From positions 124,001 to 188,000 of the forward strand of contig JAKAXL010000001.1 of NCBI GenBank assembly GCA_021816585.1: 64,000 bases of DNA, written 5' to 3'. The translations under genes and the position numbers were made by a program. Each line of letters begins with the position of its first letter. Position 1 is the stretch's first letter. This document shows positions 18,206 to 30,062 of the stretch, piece by piece. The notes beneath the pieces are model-generated. The model was given only the letters and a program-made list of their open reading frames with translations. It had not been told where the DNA came from and ran no database searches. This DNA is from Pseudomonadota bacterium (GTDB lineage: Bacteria > Pseudomonadota > Gammaproteobacteria > Burkholderiales > Burkholderiaceae_C).

Positions 18206-18618
18206 ACTCCGCATTGCACGGTATCGGCACCGACGTCTGCGACCTGCGGCGCATCGCGCAGGCGTGGGCGCGCCATGGCGAGCGCTTCGCGCAGCGCGTG
18301 CTCGGTGCGCGCGAACTCGAGGTGTTCCACGCGCGCCTGGCGCGCTGCGAGCACCGCGGCGTCGCCTACCTGGGAACCCGCTTTGCCGCCAAGGAGGCGC
18401 TGTCGAAGGCACTGGGCCTCGGCCTGCACATGCCGATGAGCTGGCAGGCCTGCGAAATCCTCAATGCCGCCGACGGGCGTCCGCAGGTGCATCTGCACGG
18501 CGCGCTGGCCCGGTGGTGCGAGCAGCGACGGCTGCTGCTGCACGTGAGCATCAGCGACGAGCACGACACCGCGGTGGCCTTCGCGGTCGCCGAACTGCGC
18601 TCATCGCCGACCCCCTGA
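18202..18618 (+). CDS. acpS: Holo-ACP synthase
   Basis: A 138-residue phosphopantetheinyl transferase that converts apo-ACP to holo-ACP. GTG 18202 overlaps the pdxJ stop (GTGA) and begins [14 protein letters not shown], the conserved start with the magnesium-binding aspartate. The second signature is [12 protein letters not shown]. Earlier in-frame starts lie inside pdxJ. The substrate gene acpP is in the same window. Confidence 0.94.
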   Translation: MNSALHGIGTDVCDLRRIAQAWARHGERFAQRVLGARELEVFHARLARCEHRGVAYLGTRFAAKEALSKALGLGLHMPMSWQACEILNAADGRPQVHLHGALARWCEQRRLLLHVSISDEHDTAVAFAVAELRSSPTP

Positions 18619-18636
18619 TCCTTTCCAGGAGCCTCC

Positions 18637-19701
18637 ATGAGCCTGCCGCACGCCCCGCTATTCATCGACGTCGCCGGTCTGGAACTGACGGCGCGCGAGC
18701 GCAAGCGCCTGCGCGACCCGCTGGTCGGCGGAGTGATCCTGTTCGCCCGCAACTGGGAGTCGCGGCGGCAGCTGGTGGCGCTGACCGCGCAGATCAAGGC
18801 CGTGCGCGCCGACCTGGTGATCGCGGTCGACCACGAGGGCGGCCGCGTGCAGCGCTTCCGCAGCGACGGTTTCACCGTGCTGCCGGCGATGGCGTCGCTG
18901 GGGCGCCTGTGGATGCGCGACGCGATGCGCGCGGTGCAGGCGGCCGGCGCCGTGGGCCGGGTGCTGGGCGCCGAGCTTCGTGCCTGCGGCATCGACCTGA
19001 GCTTCACCCCGGTGGTGGACCTCGACTGGGGACGCTCGCAGGTCATCGGCGACCGCGCGCTGCACTCCGACCCGCGCGTGGTCGCGGTGCTCGCGCAGGC
19101 GCTGCTCGCCGGGCTGCAGGCGACCGGCCTGGCGCATTGCCTGAAGCACTTCCCCGGGCACGGCTGGGCGGAGGCCGATTCCCATGTCGCGCTGCCGGTC
19201 GATCGACGCGGGTTGCGCGCGATCGTGCGGGCCGACGCGGCCCCCTACGGCTGGTTGCGTCACGGCGCACGCGCGGTGATGCCGGCGCACGTGGTCTACC
19301 CGCGCATCGATCAGCTTCCCGCCGGCTTCAGTGCGCGCTGGCTGCAGCAGGTGCTGCGCGAGCAATTGGGATTCGACGGCGCGATCATCAGCGACGACCT
19401 CACGATGCAGGGCGCACGCGAAGTCGCGGGCGACGAGACCCGCGCGCTGCTGATGGCGCTGCACGCCGGCTGCGACCTCGCACTCGTGTGCAATCTGGCC
19501 CCGCTCGACCAGGGTGCGGCGCTGGATCGCATCCTGGCCGACTTGCGGCAGGCGCAGCAGCGCGGTGATTGGCAGCCCGACGCGCTGGGCGCCGCGCGCC
19601 GCGCCGCGCTGCTCGCCTGCACGGCGCCGCTGCCGTGGGACGCGCTGATGCTCGACGCGGGCTATGTGGGCGCGCTCGACGAAGTGGCGCGGCTGGGCTG
19701 A
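18637..19701 (+). CDS. nagZ: Beta-N-acetylhexosaminidase (NagZ)
   Basis: A 354-residue glycoside hydrolase family 3 enzyme, cytosolic, that removes N-acetylglucosamine from anhydromuropeptides in cell-wall recycling. The key segments are VDHEGGRVQRF, the GH3 signature KHFPGHGWAEADSH, and SDDLTMQGA carrying the nucleophile Asp. GGAG ten bases upstream supports ATG 18637. It ends the plus-strand housekeeping block and is convergent with the DUF3426 gene. mpl, also in cell-wall recycling, is at 25619. Confidence 0.96.
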   Translation: MSLPHAPLFIDVAGLELTARERKRLRDPLVGGVILFARNWESRRQLVALTAQIKAVRADLVIAVDHEGGRVQRFRSDGFTVLPAMASLGRLWMRDAMRAVQAAGAVGRVLGAELRACGIDLSFTPVVDLDWGRSQVIGDRALHSDPRVVAVLAQALLAGLQATGLAHCLKHFPGHGWAEADSHVALPVDRRGLRAIVRADAAPYGWLRHGARAVMPAHVVYPRIDQLPAGFSARWLQQVLREQLGFDGAIISDDLTMQGAREVAGDETRALLMALHAGCDLALVCNLAPLDQGAALDRILADLRQAQQRGDWQPDALGAARRAALLACTAPLPWDALMLDAGYVGALDEVARLG

Positions 19702-19709
19702 GCGGCCCG

Positions 19710-19763
19710 CCCCAAGGCAGGCCGGCGCCCCCTTGGGGGGCTGCGAACGTCGTGAGCGGGGGC
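19710..19763. repeat. GC-rich palindromic intergenic repeat between nagZ and the DUF3426 gene
   Basis: CCCCAAGG (19710-19717) is inverted as CCTTGGGG (19731-19738), overlapping a tight GCCCCC-TTG-GGGGGC hairpin (19727-19741). A GCGAACG-x-GTGAGCGGGGG segment follows. The layout resembles the element before ubiT and, inverted, the one at 30951. It may work as a bidirectional stop between convergent genes; no T-run is present on either side. Confidence 0.6.
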
Positions 19764-19776
19764 TCACCATCCCCTT

Positions 19777-21189
<1,413 letters not shown>

Positions 21190-21246
21190 CGCCGCAGTAT
21201 AAGAAGGCGGTCCGGCCCCGGCGGCATGCCCGCCGCCCGCGCGGTC

Positions 21247-22161
21247 TCAGCCCGGGGTCGAGCCCGGGGTCGACCCCGCCAGGCAGACCCAGCCGTCGAG
21301 CTCGCCCCAGACGCGCAGGCGTGCGTGGGGCGCGTAGGCCTCGATCAGTTCGTCGGCCTGGCGCTGCAGGATTCCCGACAGCACGAGCTGCCCGCCCGGC
21401 ACGGTGCGCGCGGCCAGCAGCGGTGCCAGCACGCGCAGCGGCGTGGCCAGGATATTGGCGATCACGATGTCGTAGCGTCGCGCAGGCAAGGCGTCGACGT
21501 GGCAGGCGTGGGCCAGGCGAACGTCGTTGGCGCGCGCATTCAGGCGCGTGGCCTCCACCGCCGCCTCGTCGATATCGACCGCCGCGACCTCCCCGGCCCC
21601 GAGCAGGCCGGCACCCAGCGCCAGGATTCCCGAGCCGCAGCCGTAGTCCAGCACGCTGCGTCCCGCCAGCGCCCCGGCGCCGAGCAGCCAGCGCAGGCAC
21701 AGCTGGGTGGTGGCATGGGTCCCGGTGCCGAAGGCCAGTCCCGGGTCCAGACGGATGACCATGGCGGCGCCCGCCGGGACCTCGTGCCAGCTGGGCACGA
21801 CCCACAGCCGCTCGTCGATGCGCACCGGCTGGAACTGGGACTGCGTCAGGCGCACCCAGTCCTGCTCGGCGACGTCCTGCTGGCGCACGCCCTGCAGATC
21901 GGCGAGCACGCCGGCACCCAGCAGGCCGAGCAGCGCGGAGTCGGCCGCCGCCTCGTCGGCGAACAGCGCACGCACCAGGTTGTCGCTCCACGCCGTCTCG
22001 GGCGTCGGCATGTCGGGCTCGCCGAACAGCGCGCGCTCGTGCTCGGAGCCGGCCAGCCGGTCCTCGACGTCCACGCTGAGGGCGCCGAGTTCGAGCAGCT
22101 CGTCGCTCAGCCGAAGCGCCATCTCGTGGCCGGCGGCGATCAGGATCTCGCGGTAGGGCAT
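21247..22161 (-). CDS. prmA: Ribosomal protein L11 methyltransferase
   Basis: A 304-residue SAM-dependent methyltransferase that trimethylates L11 lysines. The substrate-recognition N-terminus starts MPYREILIAAGHEM. The catalytic part has GLAFGTGTHATTQLCL, SAM motif I VLDYGCGSGILALGA and the NPPF-type IANILATPL. The C-terminus ends in a duplicated STPG (a 12-base direct repeat, GCCCGGGGTCGA twice, at 21249-21272), a small strain-specific extension. It follows accC by 19 bases on the same strand. Confidence 0.95.
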   Translation of the reverse strand: MPYREILIAAGHEMALRLSDELLELGALSVDVEDRLAGSEHERALFGEPDMPTPETAWSDNLVRALFADEAAADSALLGLLGAGVLADLQGVRQQDVAEQDWVRLTQSQFQPVRIDERLWVVPSWHEVPAGAAMVIRLDPGLAFGTGTHATTQLCLRWLLGAGALAGRSVLDYGCGSGILALGAGLLGAGEVAAVDIDEAAVEATRLNARANDVRLAHACHVDALPARRYDIVIANILATPLRVLAPLLAARTVPGGQLVLSGILQRQADELIEAYAPHARLRVWGELDGWVCLAGSTPGSTPG

Positions 22162-22180
22162 GGTCGGGCTGCGGCCTGCG

Positions 22181-23530
<1,350 letters not shown>

Positions 23531-23626
23531 GGCTGGGCGGGCTTCGGCAGGGGGCCTGGGCCAGGGGGAAAAGGGCCCGGCACGCGGACGCCGCGGCGCG
23601 GGGCTGCGCACGGCCACGGTGCGCGC

Positions 23627-24088
23627 TTATTCGAGCTCGAACAGGGCCTGCCCGTACTCGACGGGCTGGCCGTTCTCGACCAGGACCTGCTTGACCACGC
23701 CATCGACTTCGGACTCGATCTCGTTGAGGATCTTCATCGCCTCGACGATGCACACGGCCTGGCCCAGCTTGACGCTGTCGCCGATCTCGACGAAGGGCTT
23801 CGCGCCGGGCGCCGACGCGCGGTAGAAGGTGCCGACCATCGGCGACTTGATGATCTTCCCGGCCGGCGCACCGACCGCGGCCGGCGCCGCGGCAGCCGCC
23901 GTGGCCTCGACCACCGCGGCCGCCGGCGCGTTCATCGGCACCACGTACTGTTGCATCGCGGGGCCGGCGAACGGCGTCGGGGTCGCCTTGACGATACGCA
24001 CCTTGCCTTCGGCCTCGGTGATTTCCAACTCGGAGATGTTCGACTCCGAAACCAGGTCGACCAAGGTCTTGAGCTTGCGCAAATCCAT
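23627..24088 (-). CDS. accB: Biotin carboxyl carrier protein of acetyl-CoA carboxylase
   Basis: A 153-residue protein. The N-terminal region [16 protein letters not shown] is typical, an Ala/Pro-rich flexible linker spans about 51-78, and the biotinyl domain carries VEAMKI with the biotinylated K119. It forms the carboxylase complex with AccC, the next gene. The leader upstream contains a 9-bp hairpin and a probable promoter, and accB is transcribed in the same direction as aroQ. Confidence 0.98.
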   Translation of the reverse strand: MDLRKLKTLVDLVSESNISELEITEAEGKVRIVKATPTPFAGPAMQQYVVPMNAPAAAVVEATAAAAAPAAVGAPAGKIIKSPMVGTFYRASAPGAKPFVEIGDSVKLGQAVCIVEAMKILNEIESEVDGVVKQVLVENGQPVEYGQALFELE

Positions 24089-24124
24089 GATGACGGGCCG
24101 CGTGCGCGGCGTTGGTGGGTGGAA

Positions 24125-24147
24125 CGGATGGTCACTGCGACCATCCG
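24125..24147 (-). promoter_or_regulatory. Hairpin in the accB leader
   Basis: CGGATGGTC (24125-24133) and GACCATCCG (24139-24147) form a perfect 9-bp stem with a five-base loop, 36 bases upstream of the accB ATG in the 212-base aroQ-accB spacer. It is either an mRNA structure affecting accBC translation or a symmetric protein-binding site. In E. coli accBC is subject to autoregulation through its long leader; the mechanism here is unknown. Confidence 0.5.
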
Positions 24148-24293
24148 CGTGCGCGAGGCGGGCGCTCGGCGCGCCCTGACGGCATCATGCTCGCGTGTGT
24201 CGCGGCCTCGCGTCGGTGCGGGTGATTTTGTGGCGGGACTCAGCAGGGCATGCGGAGTATGCGTTCTTCGAGATGTATCGGATCTAGCTCGAA

Positions 24294-24299
24294 ATTGTA
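24294..24299 (-). promoter_or_regulatory. Putative -10 element of accBC
   Basis: On the minus strand TACAAT lies immediately after the aroQ stop, with TTGATG (24319-24324) 19 bases upstream as a suboptimal -35 inside the aroQ end. It would give accB a leader of about 200 bases. Confidence 0.4.
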
Positions 24300-24300
24300 C

Positions 24301-24756
24301 TCAAGATTGCGCTTCTGTCATCAATTTGTCTGCAACAAAGCGAAGTGCCAGACTGTAGCCGAGGGCCCCGCAACCGCTGATCACGGCCTGCGCCAGGTCG
24401 GAGAAATAGGACTGGCGGCGAAAGGCTTCGCGTCGGTACACATTCGACAGGTGCACCTCGACGAACGGAAGCTGCACCGCGCTCAGCGCATCCCGCAGCG
24501 CCACGCTGGTGTGCGTGAAGGCCGCCGGATTGATGATCACGTAGCGCGTGCCGTCGCGCGCCATCGCCTGGACCCGATCCACCAGCACCCCTTCGTGGTT
24601 GCTTTGCAGGCAATCGACCTGCAGGTCCAGTTCGTCGCCCAGCCGATGCAGCTGCTGGTCGATCTGTTCCAGCGTGGTGGCGCCGTAGATCGCCGGCTCG
24701 CGGCTGCCGAGCAGGTTCAGGTTCGGCCCGTGCAGAACGGCAATACGGGGTTTCAT
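24301..24756 (-). CDS. aroQ: Type II 3-dehydroquinate dehydratase
   Basis: A 151-residue shikimate-pathway enzyme that dehydrates 3-dehydroquinate. The start [20 protein letters not shown] has the conserved GPNLNLLG motif. The catalytic regions are [18 protein letters not shown] and [11 protein letters not shown] 24756 is preferred over 24783/24765 because the family begins directly at this strand. It precedes accB as usual in this lineage. aroC and aroE, further shikimate genes, are also in the window. Confidence 0.96.
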   Translation of the reverse strand: MKPRIAVLHGPNLNLLGSREPAIYGATTLEQIDQQLHRLGDELDLQVDCLQSNHEGVLVDRVQAMARDGTRYVIINPAAFTHTSVALRDALSAVQLPFVEVHLSNVYRREAFRRQSYFSDLAQAVISGCGALGYSLALRFVADKLMTEAQS

Positions 24757-24930
24757 CGGCAGCATTTCTCCGGCAGGCGGCACCCGCGACGCGAAGGGAA
24801 CCCGGCGGCACCCCGGGGCAGCCCCGTGCGGTAACGCGAAGATGTGCCCAAGAAGCGGACGGATGCAAGCATAGCGCAGCCGGGAGATCGTCCCGTGGCG
24901 TGGCGGGCCGGCCCGCGCGCGAATCCGGTC

Positions 24931-25566
24931 TCAGCCCTGCTGCGGCGCCGGCTCCGGGCCGGCCTCGACCAGCGCGCGCAGGGCCTGCAGGCTGCCGCGC
25001 TCGGGCTGCGCCCCGCGCGTGCCGTGAACGAGCACGCCGCGCTCGTCCTTCATCGGATACAGGCTCAGCGTGGCCTCCACCTGACGTGCCGGCTGGCCGG
25101 CGTCGCCGGGCAGGGGCCACAGCAGTTCCAGGCGCTCGACGCTGCGGCGCCCCGCGTAATGCGGGGCCTGCGAGGTGCCGTAGCGGATGCCCCGGTCGAT
25201 GCAGTGGATCTCCACCTCCTTCGAGTCGTCGCAGAACAGCAGCAGGTGCAGCGCGGAGTGCTCGGTGGCGGTTCCGTTCCACACGGCCCCTGCCAGATAA
25301 GGGCGAAATTGCACGAATTCGTGCATCAGCGCAAGCGCCGCGCGTCGCAGGCGCCACAGCAGCCGCGGATGGGTGTCGCCGTGAAACAGCGCGAGGTACT
25401 GCTCCACCTGGGCCCGCACGTCGGCATTGTCCGGTTGCAGGTCGCTGCGCGCGCCCGCGCCCAGCACCTGGTGCAGCGCCTTGCGCTTGGCGCTGGCGTA
25501 GTCCAGCCCGTCCTCGACCACCAGCCTCGCGGCTGCCGCGGCCAGCTCGTCGCGCAACGCATTCAT
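24931..25566 (-). CDS. Conserved hypothetical protein divergent from mpl
   Basis: A 211-residue soluble protein not assigned to an enzyme family. Visible features are an Ala-rich helix at the N-terminus (ELAAAAARLVVEDGLDYASAKRKAL), a central block FVQFRPYLAGAVWNGTATEHSALHLLLF followed by DDSKEVEIHCIDRGI, and a Gln/Pro-rich tail. The central block reminds me of nucleotidyltransferase-like hypothetical proteins encoded beside mpl in Burkholderiales, which also read G-A-V-x-N-G-T-A-x-x-H-S. No signal peptide or membrane helix. ATG 25566 is chosen because the upstream extension (8 residues) is short and unconserved. A function should not be inferred. Confidence 0.75.
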   Translation of the reverse strand: MNALRDELAAAAARLVVEDGLDYASAKRKALHQVLGAGARSDLQPDNADVRAQVEQYLALFHGDTHPRLLWRLRRAALALMHEFVQFRPYLAGAVWNGTATEHSALHLLLFCDDSKEVEIHCIDRGIRYGTSQAPHYAGRRSVERLELLWPLPGDAGQPARQVEATLSLYPMKDERGVLVHGTRGAQPERGSLQALRALVEAGPEPAPQQG

Positions 25567-25606
25567 GCGGGCAGTGTAGTCGCGCGGCACCTCGGCCGGG
25601 GCTTTC

Positions 25607-25612
25607 TACAAT
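25607..25612 (+). promoter_or_regulatory. Putative -10 element of mpl (leaderless arrangement)
   Basis: TACAAT ends six bases before the mpl ATG at 25619, so the transcript would begin at about the A of ATG. A clear -35 is absent, and no Shine-Dalgarno precedes the ATG, consistent with leaderless initiation. Confidence 0.5.
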
Positions 25613-25618
25613 GGCCGC

Positions 25619-26986
25619 ATGCACATCCACATCCTGGGAATCTGCGGCACTTTCATGGGCGGAGTCGCGGCGCTGGCGCAGGCCGCCGGGCACCGGGTCA
25701 CCGGTTGCGACGCCCAGGTCTATCCGCCGATGAGCGAGCAGTTGCAGGCGCTGGGCATCGGCCTGATCGAGGGCTACGACGCCGCGCAGCTGGAGCTGGC
25801 ACCGGACATGTGGGTGGTGGGCAACGCGGTGAGCCGGGGCAACCCGCTGCTGGAGGCCATCCTGGATTCCCGCCAGCCCTACACCAGCGGACCCCAGTGG
25901 CTGGCCGAGCATGTGCTGGCCGGGCGCTGGACCCTGGCGGTGGCGGGCACCCACGGCAAGACCACCACTTCGTCGATGCTGGCGTGGATCCTCGAGCAGG
26001 CCGGGCGCCGCCCCGGCTTCCTCATCGGGGGCGTGGCGCAGGACTTCGGCGTCTCGGCGCGCCTGGGCGACGGGGATCTGTTTGTCGTCGAAGCCGACGA
26101 ATACGACACTGCCTTTTGCGACAAGCGCTCCAAGTTCGTCCATTACCGACCACGAACGGCGATTCTCAACAACCTGGAATACGACCACGCCGACATCTTC
26201 CCCGACCTCGGCGCGATCGAGACCCAGTTCCACCACCTCGTGCGCACGGTGCCTCGCAACGGCCGCCTGATCGTGCCGCAGCGCAGCGATTCGCTGGAGC
26301 GCGTGCTGGCGCGGGGCTGCTGGAGCGAACTCGAGCGCTTCGGCGGTGACTCCGGCTGGAGCGCGCGCGGCGACGAGCAGGCGTTCGACGTGCTGCTGCG
26401 CCAGCGCCCGGTGGGGCGCGTGCGCTGGGAACTGATGGGCGAGCACAACCGCGGCAATGCGCTGGCGGCGATCGCCGCCGCGGCGCATGCCGGCGTGGAT
26501 CCGGCGCTGGCCTGCGAGGCCCTCGGGCGCTTCCAGGGCGTGCTCCGGCGCATGCAACTGCGCGGCACCGCGGACGGGGTCGAGGTCTTTGATGACTTCG
26601 CCCACCACCCGACGGCGATCGCCACGACCATCGCCGGGCTGCGCCACGCGCGCGCCCAGGGGCGGATCCTGGCGGTGTTCGAGCCGCGCTCGAACACCAT
26701 GAAGCTGGGCTCGATGAAGCAGCAGCTGCCGCGGGCGCTGCAGCAGGCCGACCTCAGTTTCGGCTACGCCGGCGGCATCGACTGGGACCTGGCGCAGGCG
26801 CTCGCGCCGCTGGGCAAGCGGGCCCGTTGCCAGCGCGACCTGCAGGCGCTGGTCGACGACGTGGTCGCCCACGCCCGTGCCGGCGACCATGTGCTGGTGA
26901 TGAGCAACGGAGGCTTCGGAGGCATCCACGAGCGCCTGCTGCGCGCGTTGCGCGAGCGCGCCGGGTCCGCCGCGCCGGCGTCCTGA
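25619..26986 (+). CDS. mpl: UDP-N-acetylmuramate:L-Ala-gamma-D-Glu-meso-DAP ligase
   Basis: A 455-residue Mur-ligase-type enzyme that reattaches recycled tripeptide to UDP-MurNAc. The start [17 protein letters not shown] is diagnostic of Mpl rather than MurC. The ATP-binding loop is [12 protein letters not shown] (near 108), the metal/lysine region [16 protein letters not shown], the Mur motif [14 protein letters not shown], and [10 protein letters not shown] follows. It works in peptidoglycan recycling with NagZ. It is divergent from the hypothetical gene at 24931-25566. Confidence 0.96.
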   Translation: MHIHILGICGTFMGGVAALAQAAGHRVTGCDAQVYPPMSEQLQALGIGLIEGYDAAQLELAPDMWVVGNAVSRGNPLLEAILDSRQPYTSGPQWLAEHVLAGRWTLAVAGTHGKTTTSSMLAWILEQAGRRPGFLIGGVAQDFGVSARLGDGDLFVVEADEYDTAFCDKRSKFVHYRPRTAILNNLEYDHADIFPDLGAIETQFHHLVRTVPRNGRLIVPQRSDSLERVLARGCWSELERFGGDSGWSARGDEQAFDVLLRQRPVGRVRWELMGEHNRGNALAAIAAAAHAGVDPALACEALGRFQGVLRRMQLRGTADGVEVFDDFAHHPTAIATTIAGLRHARAQGRILAVFEPRSNTMKLGSMKQQLPRALQQADLSFGYAGGIDWDLAQALAPLGKRARCQRDLQALVDDVVAHARAGDHVLVMSNGGFGGIHERLLRALRERAGSAAPAS

Positions 26987-27016
26987 GTACACCGCGGCTT
27001 CGGCAGGCGCGCTGCC

Positions 27017-27022
27017 TACAAT
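27017..27022 (+). promoter_or_regulatory. Putative -10 element of aroC (leaderless arrangement)
   Basis: TACAAT ends seven bases before ATG 27030, in the 43-base mpl-aroC spacer. The arrangement matches mpl almost base for base (CCTACAATGGC against TCTACAATGGC). It indicates aroC has its own promoter. Confidence 0.5.
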
Positions 27023-27029
27023 GGCGCGC

Positions 27030-28142
27030 ATGTCCGGAAATACACTTGGTCTGCTGTTCGCCGTCACCACCTTCGGCGAGTCCCACGGCCCCGCGATCGG
27101 CTGCGTGATCGACGGCTGCCCGCCGGGCATGGAACTGTCCGAGGCCGATATCCAGCCCGAACTGGACCGCCGCCGTCCCGGAACCTCGCGCCATGTCACG
27201 CAGCGGCGCGAGCCGGACGAGGTGGAGATCCTCTCCGGGGTCTACCAGGGCCGCACCACCGGAGCCCCCATCGCGCTGCTGATCCGCAACCAGGACCAGC
27301 GCAGCAAGGACTACGCGTCGATCGCCGAGACCTTCCGCCCCGGGCATGCCGACTACACCTACTGGCGCAAGTACGGCGTGCGCGATCCGCGCGGCGGCGG
27401 GCGCTCGTCGGCGCGCCTGACGGCGCCGCTGGTCGGCGCCGGGGCGGTGGCGCGCAAGTGGCTGCGCGAGCAGCACGGCATCGTCGTGCGCGGCTGCATG
27501 CGGCAGGTGGGCGAGATCGCCATTCCCTTCCAGTCCTGGGAGCATGTCGGCGGCAACGCCTTCTTCTCCCCCAACCAGGACATCGTGCCCAGCCTGGAGG
27601 ACTACATGGACGCGCTGCGCCGCGCCGGCGATTCCTGCGGCGCGCGCGTGTACGTGGAGGCCCGCAACGTTCCCGCCGGCTGGGGCGAGCCGCTGTACGA
27701 CCGGCTCGACGCCGACATCGCGCACGCGATGATGGGTCTCAACGCGGTGAAGGGCGTGGAGGTCGGCGACGGCTTCGCCAGCGTCGCGCAGCGCGGCAGC
27801 GAGCATGGCGACGAGCTGACTCCGCAGGGCTTCGCCAGCAACCACGCCGGCGGTGTGCTCGGAGGCATCAGCAGCGGCCAGCCGGTCACGGTGTCGATCG
27901 CCCTCAAGCCCACGTCCAGCATCCGCGTGCCGCGCCGCTCCGTCGACCGCGACGGACAGCCGGTGGTGGTGGAGACCCTCGGGCGCCATGACCCCTGCGT
28001 GGGCATTCGCGCGACGCCGATCGCCGAGGCGCTGCTCGCGGTCGTGCTGATGGATCACGCGCTGCGCCACCGCGCGCAATGCGCCGACGTGCGCCACGAA
28101 CTTCCGGCGCTGCCGGGCTGGATCGGCGAGGCGGGCGCGTAG
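27030..28142 (+). CDS. aroC: Chorismate synthase
   Basis: A 370-residue FMN-dependent enzyme that converts EPSP to chorismate. [20 protein letters not shown] is the conserved start, so ATG 27030 is chosen over the in-frame ATG 27021 that lies within the -10 hexamer. Further signatures are [16 protein letters not shown], the RGGGRSSAR block, [11 protein letters not shown] and the C-terminal [10 protein letters not shown]. It ends the shikimate pathway. It is followed by a 186-base spacer holding the sigma-E-type promoter of the next block. Confidence 0.97.
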   Translation: MSGNTLGLLFAVTTFGESHGPAIGCVIDGCPPGMELSEADIQPELDRRRPGTSRHVTQRREPDEVEILSGVYQGRTTGAPIALLIRNQDQRSKDYASIAETFRPGHADYTYWRKYGVRDPRGGGRSSARLTAPLVGAGAVARKWLREQHGIVVRGCMRQVGEIAIPFQSWEHVGGNAFFSPNQDIVPSLEDYMDALRRAGDSCGARVYVEARNVPAGWGEPLYDRLDADIAHAMMGLNAVKGVEVGDGFASVAQRGSEHGDELTPQGFASNHAGGVLGGISSGQPVTVSIALKPTSSIRVPRRSVDRDGQPVVVETLGRHDPCVGIRATPIAEALLAVVLMDHALRHRAQCADVRHELPALPGWIGEAGA

Positions 28143-28213
28143 CGCGCGCACCCGGCGCGCCCGCGCGCCGCAGCGGCGGATCCGCGGCCGCGCGACAAAC
28201 AGCCGCGCGGCGG

Positions 28214-28240
28214 GAACTTGCGCCTGCGATCGGTATCTGA
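28214..28240 (+). promoter_or_regulatory. Sigma-E (RpoE)-type promoter for the CBS/ferritin-like block
   Basis: GAACTT (28214-28219, preceded by GG), a 16-base spacer and TCTGA (28236-28240) match the sigma-E consensus GAACTT-N16/17-TCTGA at every defined base. It lies 88 bases before the CBS gene start, outside coding sequence and in the correct orientation. The RpoE gene itself is at 8478-9152. No other such site was noticed in the window's intergenic regions. Confidence 0.75.
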
Positions 28241-28328
28241 CGATTCATTGCCTCGATTCCGGGCCGGGCGCATGCGCGCAGCCATCGGGCCAGCGTGCCC
28301 GGGATCGATCCACCGCAAGGAGATCGTC

Positions 28329-28790
28329 ATGCAAAAGGTATCCGAGATCATGACCCGCGACGTGCGTTCCATCGCGCCGCGCGAAAACCTGCGCCGCGCC
28401 GCGCAGATGATGAACGAGCTGGAGGTCGGCGTATTGCCGGTGTGCGACGGCAGGCGCCTGGTCGGCATGCTCACCGACCGCGACATCGTCGTGCGGGCCA
28501 CCGCCGCCGGGCGTGCGCCCGAGGACGCCTGCGTGGCGGAGGTGATGAGCGAGCAGCCCCGCTGTTGCTTCGAGGACCAGCCGATCGACGAGGTGATGCA
28601 GCAGATGGCCGACTGCCAGGTGCGCCGCATTCCGGTGGTGTCGCACGACGACACGCGCGAACTGCTCGGCATCGTCGCGCTGGGCGACGTCGCCACGCGT
28701 GGCGACGCCGCCGCCGGTGATGCCGGGGCCGGCGCGGGCGAGGTGCTGAAGGAGGTCTCCGAGCCCGCACCGCCCCAGCGTTCCTCCTGA
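28329..28790 (+). CDS. CBS-pair domain protein
   Basis: A 153-residue stand-alone protein with two CBS motifs: residues about 7-60 (IMTRDVRSIAPRENLRRAAQMM and VGMLTDRDIVVRA) and 70-130 (VMSEQPRCCFEDQPIDEVMQQM and VALGDVATR). CBS pairs bind adenosyl ligands and act as energy or ionic-strength sensors or as partners of other proteins. ATG 28329 has AAGGAG eight bases upstream. The tail is Ala/Gly-rich. It is the first gene after the sigma-E-type promoter and probably co-transcribed with the two ferritin-like genes, so a stress-related role is inferred. Confidence 0.88.
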   Translation: MQKVSEIMTRDVRSIAPRENLRRAAQMMNELEVGVLPVCDGRRLVGMLTDRDIVVRATAAGRAPEDACVAEVMSEQPRCCFEDQPIDEVMQQMADCQVRRIPVVSHDDTRELLGIVALGDVATRGDAAAGDAGAGAGEVLKEVSEPAPPQRSS

Positions 28791-28886
28791 TTGCGCGGCC
28801 TGCGTGCAAGCGCCGCGCGCGAATCGCCGGCGGCTTGCCTCGGCGCATGCCATGCATGCGTGCCACCCGTTGAACCCAGGAGAACG

Positions 28887-30062
28887 ATGATGGCTTTGGA
28901 TCTCTATGCGGCGCGCGGAACGCCGCCGCAACTGCAGTACCTGCACTGGCGCGACATGGCGCAGACACCGATCAGCAAGCTCGACGACGACGCCTTCACG
29001 CGCGTGCGCATCCTGCTGATGGCCGCGCTGGAAAGCGAGGCGCAGCGCTTCTCGCACGCTGCCGCGCGCTGCAGCGCCGAGCTGCGCGCCCCGCTCGCCG
29101 GACTGCGGCGCATCGAGCTGCACCAGGAGCTCGCGGTGCGTTCGCTGCTCGGCGTCGACCATTCGCCGCTGGAACTCGTGGTCGGCCACAAGCAGTGCGC
29201 GATCGAGGTCGGCGCGGCGCTGGCACGGCGCGAGTCCGATCCCGGCGTGGCGGCCGCGCTGCGCTTTTGCCTGCTCGAGGACTTCGACCACCTGTACCGC
29301 GTCGCCGCGCTGCTCGACCGCGTCGAGGGCCGCGACGCGAACAACATCCTGCAAAGCTACACCGACATCCTTCCCGGTCGACCGACCATCCTGCAGCACC
29401 GCGCAGCGCACGACGAGCTGCGTTTCGCCGGCGACTCGGCCACGCAGCCGGCGGCGAGCCGCATGCAGCTGCTGGGAATGATCGCCTGCGGCGCGCAGTC
29501 GCGCGACCTGTTCGTGCAGGCCTGCGCCAGTCAGGCCGATCCGGTGGTACGCCAGTTGCTCGCCGAGATCGCGTCGGTCGACGAGCAGCATCTGACCCAC
29601 TTCGAGTCCCTGCTGGACCCGCGGGAATCATGGCTCGAGCAGTGGCTGCTCCACGAGGCCCACGAGGCGCTGTGCTACCACGCCTGCGTGCAGCACGAGA
29701 CCGAGCCGCGCGTGAAGGCGCTGTGGGAGCGCATGCTCGACTACGAGATCGGGCAGTTCCACTTCGTCGCGGAACTGATGCGTCTGCAGCAGGGGCAGGA
29801 TCCGCAGCGCATCGTGCCGCGTGAGCTGCCGGAGCCGCTTGCCTTCGGCAGCCAGCGCGACTTCGTGCGCGAGCTGCTGCACGAGGAACTCGAGCTCAGC
29901 GCGGTGGCGCAGGGCTACGTGCCGCGCAGCCAGGAGACCCAGGCCACCCGGGACTACCGCGCGCGCGTCAACGCCGAGGGGTCGCCGAGCGAGTCGGTGG
30001 CGGCCGGCTACACCTGGAGTCCCGGCACCGAGCTCGCGCGCCTGCACCCGGCCGGCGCCTGA
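28887..30062 (+). CDS. Ferritin-like helical protein, 391 aa (putative)
   Basis: A soluble, mostly helical protein without signal peptide. Repeated Glu/His helices suggest two ferritin-like four-helix units: LLMAALESEAQRFSHAA and FCLLEDFDHLYRVAALLD in the first half, then EIASVDEQHLTHFESLLD and MLDYEIGQFHFVAEL in the second. Strict E-x-x-H pairs are not all evident, so di-iron binding is uncertain. ATG 28887 has CAGGAGAA just upstream; the longer frame runs through the intergenic spacer. It sits between the CBS gene and a clearer ferritin-like gene. The stop codon overlaps a 12-base tandem repeat. Identification rests on helix pattern and context. Confidence 0.65.
   Translation: MMALDLYAARGTPPQLQYLHWRDMAQTPISKLDDDAFTRVRILLMAALESEAQRFSHAAARCSAELRAPLAGLRRIELHQELAVRSLLGVDHSPLELVVGHKQCAIEVGAALARRESDPGVAAALRFCLLEDFDHLYRVAALLDRVEGRDANNILQSYTDILPGRPTILQHRAAHDELRFAGDSATQPAASRMQLLGMIACGAQSRDLFVQACASQADPVVRQLLAEIASVDEQHLTHFESLLDPRESWLEQWLLHEAHEALCYHACVQHETEPRVKALWERMLDYEIGQFHFVAELMRLQQGQDPQRIVPRELPEPLAFGSQRDFVRELLHEELELSAVAQGYVPRSQETQATRDYRARVNAEGSPSESVAAGYTWSPGTELARLHPAGA

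Noticed and set aside
24284-27199. Minus-strand frame of about 970 codons across aroQ, the hypothetical gene and mpl
   Set aside because: It overlaps real genes in other frames and shows no conserved motif.
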